Of a stretch of 64,000 nt of DNA, positions 59,680 to 64,000 are shown piece after piece. Origin of the DNA: Temnothorax longispinosus (lineage: Eukaryota > Arthropoda > Insecta > Hymenoptera > Formicidae). Both the position numbers and the translations under genes were made by a program. The stretch covers positions 2,700,441 to 2,764,440 of the forward strand of contig NC_092368.1 of NCBI RefSeq assembly GCF_030848805.1, written 5' to 3'. How positions within the stretch are numbered: the first letter of the stretch is position 1; every line of letters starts with the position of its first letter. The notes under the pieces were generated by a model. It was not told the origin of the DNA. It saw nothing but the letters and a program-made list of their open reading frames with translations, and made no database searches.

Positions 59680-61310
59680 GCGCTCTGCAAATTTAATATT
59701 ATCGCTCATCGTCATGCGAAAAAAAACTTGGGTCAATCTATAATATCGAGTTTTTCTTGAAATTTATTCTACTTATATAATCCTGTAAAATTTCCGCAAT
59801 TATTCTTATCGATTCGGCCGACTCTGGCTACGATATTACTCAATTTAACGACGCGTAAATAATAAATGTTGGAAATCAGTCGGAATTATTAATAATCGTA
59901 TTGTCTCCAAATTGAATTAATCATAGGGCATTCCGACTTTCCAACAAATGCTCTTGATTTCGAAACACGGAAGCCGAGAGACTGACGCACGTGTTAAGCG
60001 GAGACATGGAACCGATGGCGACATCTTTCAGCTGCAGCACGAGCTGCATTTCTGATTCCCGGCGTTGCGCGATAACGCAGACGATCAAACTGTTGCAATC
60101 GATTCGCTATCTTTTCGCCGATACAACATTATGAATAAAAAAAAACGAGAAAATGTCACGTTCAAACGTACAAAACAGGCGATTACGGATAAAACTAGAA
60201 AATAGGTGCGAGATATGTAATCAATAAATAAGTTGAAAAAAAAAATATTGGAGAAGATAAATAAAATATAATCGGGCTTACCAAAACGATGAGTGAAAAA
60301 AGAAGTGGGAGGTGCGAAAATGTGCGAGGAGGCGTCTGTAACAATGGAAAAAGAAAATGTTGTAAATAAAAATGCGGGAAAGTTCGGAGGATGTTCGAGC
60401 GAGTAATCAATAACGCCTTATCGATCGTCGAGATGCATACGATTTATTTACAAATGTCACATATTACATTACAGCATTGTCGTGAAAAGTGAGAGGGAAA
60501 ATTCGCCGTAAAAGAAGGTGGTATTTTCGTAGCCTGTCTTTAAAAGTTTTTTTTGTTTTCTATTTAAAAAAACCGTGAAGCTTAGGAAAAAGCCTGGTGG
60601 AAAAATGTGTCGGAATTTTTCATATTATCAATCAGAATTTCTATACGAAAATTTTAAGACTCGGAATTTTTCAGATTTTTTTACGCGAAAGCCAAAATAA
60701 TGAAATATTTCAGATTTTCAAAATCTGAATAAATATGAAAAAGTCCGCACAATTTGTCAGAAATTCTTACACACAAATACTGAACTATTCCGAAAATCCT
60801 CATCCAATTATTTCTGAAAGTATCTGAGAAAGGGGACATATATCTTTTCAGAATTTTTCATAAATCTGAAATATGAGAAATTCTAAGAAAATGTGAGATT
60901 TTTTTCACCAGGGAAGAAAGTTAGAAAGTTTCGGAAATAAACCCTGATTTCAATGCGTTCAAAAATAAAAAAAATTAGCGACATTCTTCATATTGATGAA
61001 AACTGTTTGAAAGAAACTGAAATTTGCATTTTGTTCGTGTCGGTAATCCGAAAGTTAAGTTGAAGACGCGTAAAAGAAACGTCTTTCTCTCCTTCTTTTT
61101 GCATAAAAATTAAGCTATACAAATCACGAAGGACTACGGTATATATCTCACGTTAAAAAAATAAATTATTCTTCTAGCGTGATATATTATCATATTCCTT
61201 CATGACCCGCATATATAGCTACGCATATTTACTCACTCTATTCGGTCTGACAAATCTTAATGATTTTCAAACATAGTTACTAACAATTTAAGGACATTAA
61301 GACTAATTGG
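59680..61310. other. AT-rich block with MITE-like element
   Basis: AT-rich with no gene. Beyond the element at 60592-60913 it has an imperfect inverted pair TATATCTCACGTTA / TAGCGTGATATAT near 61140-61190 and several A-runs. Confidence 0.55.
60592..60913. mobile_element. MITE-like element with CCTGGTG-AAAAA ends
   Basis: The left end GCCTGGTGGAAAAATGTG is mirrored by the right end, whose reverse complement is CCCTGGTGAAAAAAATCTC. Inside, GGAATTTTTCATATT (60612), GGAATTTTTCAGATT (60663), AAATATTTCAGATTTTCAAAATCTG (about 60704) and GAATTTTTCATAAATCTG (about 60850) repeat a TTTTTCA-GATT theme, so the interior is itself built of diverged short repeats. There is no coding capacity. The flanks are A/G-rich and do not give a clean target duplication. 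Confidence 0.6.
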
Positions 61311-62525
61311 ATAAGAACGATTACACTGGTCGATCGTTTCTTCGCCGCCCAGGGTTATTCAGACGAATGAGAAACAGCACTCTTTCTTCGCACGAGAACG
61401 TTTTGCGAGGGCGAAACAGCGATCGCCGAGAGACGCGTTTACGCGATCAAAACAAACAGAACCGGCGCCAGGTTTCCCCTCGCACAAAGGCGCTCCTCCG
61501 ATATTTCGGCGATTTCCGGCTCGCAGAAAATTCTAGATGCGGCCCTGCGCTCCGAACTTGGCGACCGATCCTCTCGGAGAACGTCGCGTCGCGGCGCGGC
61601 CTGCGTCGCGGCGTGACGTTTCTTCGTCGTCGTCGTCGGCGTCATCGTCGCCACCGCAAACGCACACGCATTCCTCCGCTCTCTCATTCACGCACGCACC
61701 CATACTCTCGCGCGCACGCGCGCGCATCGCGGCGCAACCACTTGTGGATCGCCCGGTCGCACCGACGTGCCGCGTCGGCGGATTGCTGCGAGATTTTTTC
61801 GCGGTCGGCGTCCGTCGTCTCTGGATCGGCCGTCGCGGCGACGACGATGACGGCGTCGCCATCGCGCGCGCCCGTCGTCGATCCGGAGACGGACGTCGAC
61901 GAGCGTCCGTGCGCGCGCGAGAGAGAAAGACATTCGCGAAAATCAGACGGCGTGAGCGCGCGCGCGCGCTCGCGCGTGTGTACGTCAAGCGCACGCCATG
62001 TCAAACGCGCGACGGCGGGTTTCGCGGGGCGGAAAGTAGAGTGAAACCGGCGGGCTTACCGAAACTTGGGGGACCGGCACGGATCGGCGAGTCGTGGGAA
62101 GCGGCGCCGCGCGATTCGCCGCGCGAGAACTCCCGGGGAAATCAAAACGGGAAGTTGCGGTCTCCCGCGGGAGGCGTGCGGCGAGACGTTTCGCGTACAG
62201 ACAACTGCATGTACACACGGCGACGGTGGCGCCGCGACGCGGGCGACGCGGCGCGAAGCGCCGCGCGGCGCCGCCGTCGTCGTCGCGATGCCGCGATGCC
62301 GCAAGGGAGATTCGGAGAACGGAGAGAGGAGACTGCGGAGTCGCTCTCTCCCTCTCTCTGTCTCGCCTCTCCTCGCAGTCGAGTGCAAACCCAAGCAAGT
62401 CTTATGCGCGGATTTTCAGCATCGGCGAAAACGCGCGCAGAAATTTTCGACTCCTGGAGATTTCGCTCGTCCGTCGGGCAGAATATCGCGCGGACGTTTT
62501 TACATTTTCATTCATAAAATGGAAA
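61310..62525. promoter_or_regulatory. CpG-dense island (candidate promoter or 5' exon region)
   Basis: A sharply bounded block of about 1.2 kb, GC-rich and extremely dense in CG, between AT-rich DNA on both sides. It includes a CGTCGTCGTCG stretch at about 61623-61660. Because stops are rare it is open in several frames on both strands at once, the longest 326 codons (61537-62517, +), and the peptides are rich in R, A and S without a domain. I therefore favour a regulatory or transcribed-leader island over a protein-coding exon. Confidence 0.4.
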
Positions 62526-62823
62526 AAAATTAGATTGTTAGACAATAAGATTCATCACACGACGGGACATCTCCTAAACGAGAAATAGAAAGATTGTATC
62601 TCGACGGAATACCGACCTTTGCCAGCACAATGGAGCTGATGCGATCAGACATAATCAGATAGCTTTATTTCATTGTGGCGTTAATTAATTTAATTAATAT
62701 AATGCAATGTTGTTTATTATCGGTTGACGCTTGCTGCGTTACATTCGATTTGGCGAGTCGTTAATAGATGGCGCCACATACCTGATACGATGGCTCGTTC
62801 ACATTGCCAGAATTGCGCTTGAT
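62526..62823. other. AT-rich spacer before the terminal array
   Basis: AT-rich, with TTAATTAATTTAATTAATAT near 62681-62700. I see no gene, microsatellite or terminal repeat. Confidence 0.5.
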
Positions 62824-64000
62824 CGTTCAATTGACAGTTTCGTTTAATAAATATTTTTGTATTTGAGCTCATAAACGAAATTTTTAATCCAAATATATTT
62901 CACGCTTTATAGGAACACCCTGCGCTTAAAGAATTCGACTGACTCTATCTCTCTGTATTTCTCCGAATTTTTGTATTCCTTGCTCCGAATTTTGTGTATA
63001 TATAGTACGTTTCGCTTTAATTTGTAATTGATTGATCACGCAGTTTTGAGATTATTCGTTCAATTCATATTTTTTTACGTTAAAAGTCTTAAACGAGATC
63101 ACTAATCCAAATACATTTTACGCTCTTTAAAGAATCGGCGAATTCTAACTTATCCTGCATCCACATTTTCTCAATTTATATTTTTTATTAAGGCTTTATG
63201 TATGATGTATATTCTCGTATAATTATTATTCTAATCGATCATGCGTTTTAAACGCATTCGTTCAAATAATATTTTTGTGTTAAAGCTTTTAAACGAAATT
63301 ATTAATATAAATATATTATTATTACGCATTACACGAACGCCATGTGTTTAAAAAAAAACCAGCTTATTTTAAAATAAGCTGAATATAATTATACTACCCT
63401 GCATCCGTATTTTTTTAATTTTTATATTTTGTACTTTGCGTATATACGGCACGTTCTGCTCTAATTGTCACAGTAGTCAATTTATATGCATTTATGTTGT
63501 CAATTATATACATTATTCGTTCAATTAATATTTTTGTATTGTAGTAAACGAAATTATTATTACGAATACACCTAACGTTTTACATAAGCGTTCTACACAT
63601 AAAAAATTCACTTGATTTTATCTTATCTACATCCGTATTGTAAAAAACTTCTGTATTTTTTGTTTTACGTACGTAGGGCATGTTCCGCTCTAATTATCGT
63701 ACTAATCGATCACGCAGTTTTGAATGCATTATTCGTTCAATTAATATTTTCGTGGAAAAGCCCTTAAACAAAATTATTAATACAAATACACTTTACATAA
63801 ACATTCTGTATTTAAAAAATTCAGCTTAAATTATTCTATCTTATCTACATCCGTATTTTAACATTTAATTTTGCTGATATTTTGTGTACATACATAGGGC
63901 ATGTTCTGTTCTAATTATCATATCAATCAATTACGTAGTTTTGAGTGAATTATTCGTTCAAGGAACATTTTTGGGACTTATTGCAAAAATTATCCCAGCT
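62824..64000. repeat. Diverged tandem array, ~225-bp units, running off the window
   Basis: A shared motif (TTCGTTCAATTAATATTTTT or a variant) recurs with CGTTCAA at 62824, 63057, 63259, 63518, 63734 and 63955, spacings 233, 202, 259, 216 and 221. Within units the order is fixed: a CTAATTRTNRTACTAATCGA-like string, TNACGYAGTTTTGA, the anchor, AAACGAAATTATTAATANAA, a NACACTTTACR string, TTNAAAAAATTCARCTTA, then TCTACATCCGTATTT and a TACGTA/TATATA string. AT-rich, non-coding and old by its divergence. It continues beyond 64000. Confidence 0.88.
63360..63381. repeat. Perfect 22-bp palindrome inside the array
   Basis: CAGCTTATTTT is followed immediately by its reverse complement AAAATAAGCTG, giving 11-bp arms with no spacer. 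It lies where other units carry a single TTCAGCTTAAATT-like string, so only this unit has the mirrored copy. Confidence 0.9.

Larger units (their letters stand above)
57540..59680. other. GC-rich, CpG-dense non-coding block
   Basis: CpG-rich with C- and G-runs, a CT microsatellite, a G-rich region near 58.86-58.92 kb, a C-run near 59085-59092 and a TG repeat. Overlapping frames up to 162 codons on both strands look compositional. One minus-strand frame at 57597-58079 is less repetitive but arginine-rich and without a domain. Confidence 0.5.

Noticed and set aside
61537..62517. 326-codon open frame on the + strand, with overlapping frames of 245, 164, 155 and 153 codons
   Set aside because: The region is extremely GC-rich, so stops are rare in every frame on both strands. 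The peptide is arginine/alanine/serine-rich with no domain and no codon pattern distinguishing one frame.
1..64000. CRISPR arrays, bacterial operons, rRNA, known insect microRNAs
   Set aside because: No regularly spaced identical repeats with unique spacers, no operon-like coding density, and none of the common insect microRNA mature sequences I could recall was seen on reading.

Overview
This window looks like nuclear DNA from an insect, most plausibly a hymenopteran and possibly an ant. That is inferred from style, not from a recognised gene. The signs are sharp alternation of AT-rich and GC-rich blocks, abundant undepleted CpG (long CGCG runs, CGTCG and CGGCGG tracts), very frequent GA/CT, CA/TG and TA microsatellites, and short non-autonomous transposons with terminal inverted repeats. 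No bacterial, viral or organellar gene organisation is visible.

I found no protein-coding gene, tRNA, rRNA or known microRNA I can support. The longest open frames (up to about 326 codons) lie in GC-rich or purine/pyrimidine-skewed DNA. They overlap other open frames on both strands, translate to low-complexity peptides rich in R, S, P, L or H, and show no recognisable domain. The window is best read as intergenic DNA or the inside of a very long intron. A short exon without clear hallmarks could have been missed.

Layout. 1-5000: mixed composition with GA/CT microsatellites. 5000-6350: GC-rich. 6350-8350: AT-rich. 8360-11230: GC-rich, full of CA/CG alternating tracts, a CAG/CTG hairpin and GA runs. 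11230-19150: mixed, with a cluster of CRE-like sites near 14.6-14.75 kb, C-rich blocks and Z-DNA-prone tracts. 19150-24120: mostly AT-rich around a GC-rich patch (21.1-22.6 kb), with a MITE at 23571-23859. 24120-29960: mixed. 29960-30560: AT-rich with a TA microsatellite. 30560-49440: mosaic, with GC-rich patches, a long TA microsatellite at 42.8 kb and a TATA/Initiator-like site at 44.7 kb. 49440-53570: AT-rich, with two small inverted-repeat elements. 53570-54660: purine-skewed and GC-rich, with a strong G-quadruplex motif. 54660-57540: mixed, containing a decayed tandem array of about 150-bp units with TAATTAA cores. 57540-59680: GC-rich. 59680-61310: AT-rich, with a MITE. 61310-62525: a sharp CpG-dense island. 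62824-64000: a diverged tandem array of about 225-bp units that runs off the end.

The clearest discrete signals are the near-perfect hairpin MITE at 53225-53361, three other short elements with terminal inverted repeats, one weaker candidate at 38626-39078, the two decayed tandem arrays, and the CpG-dense island beside the terminal array. I did not find evidence for a new multi-gene biological system.
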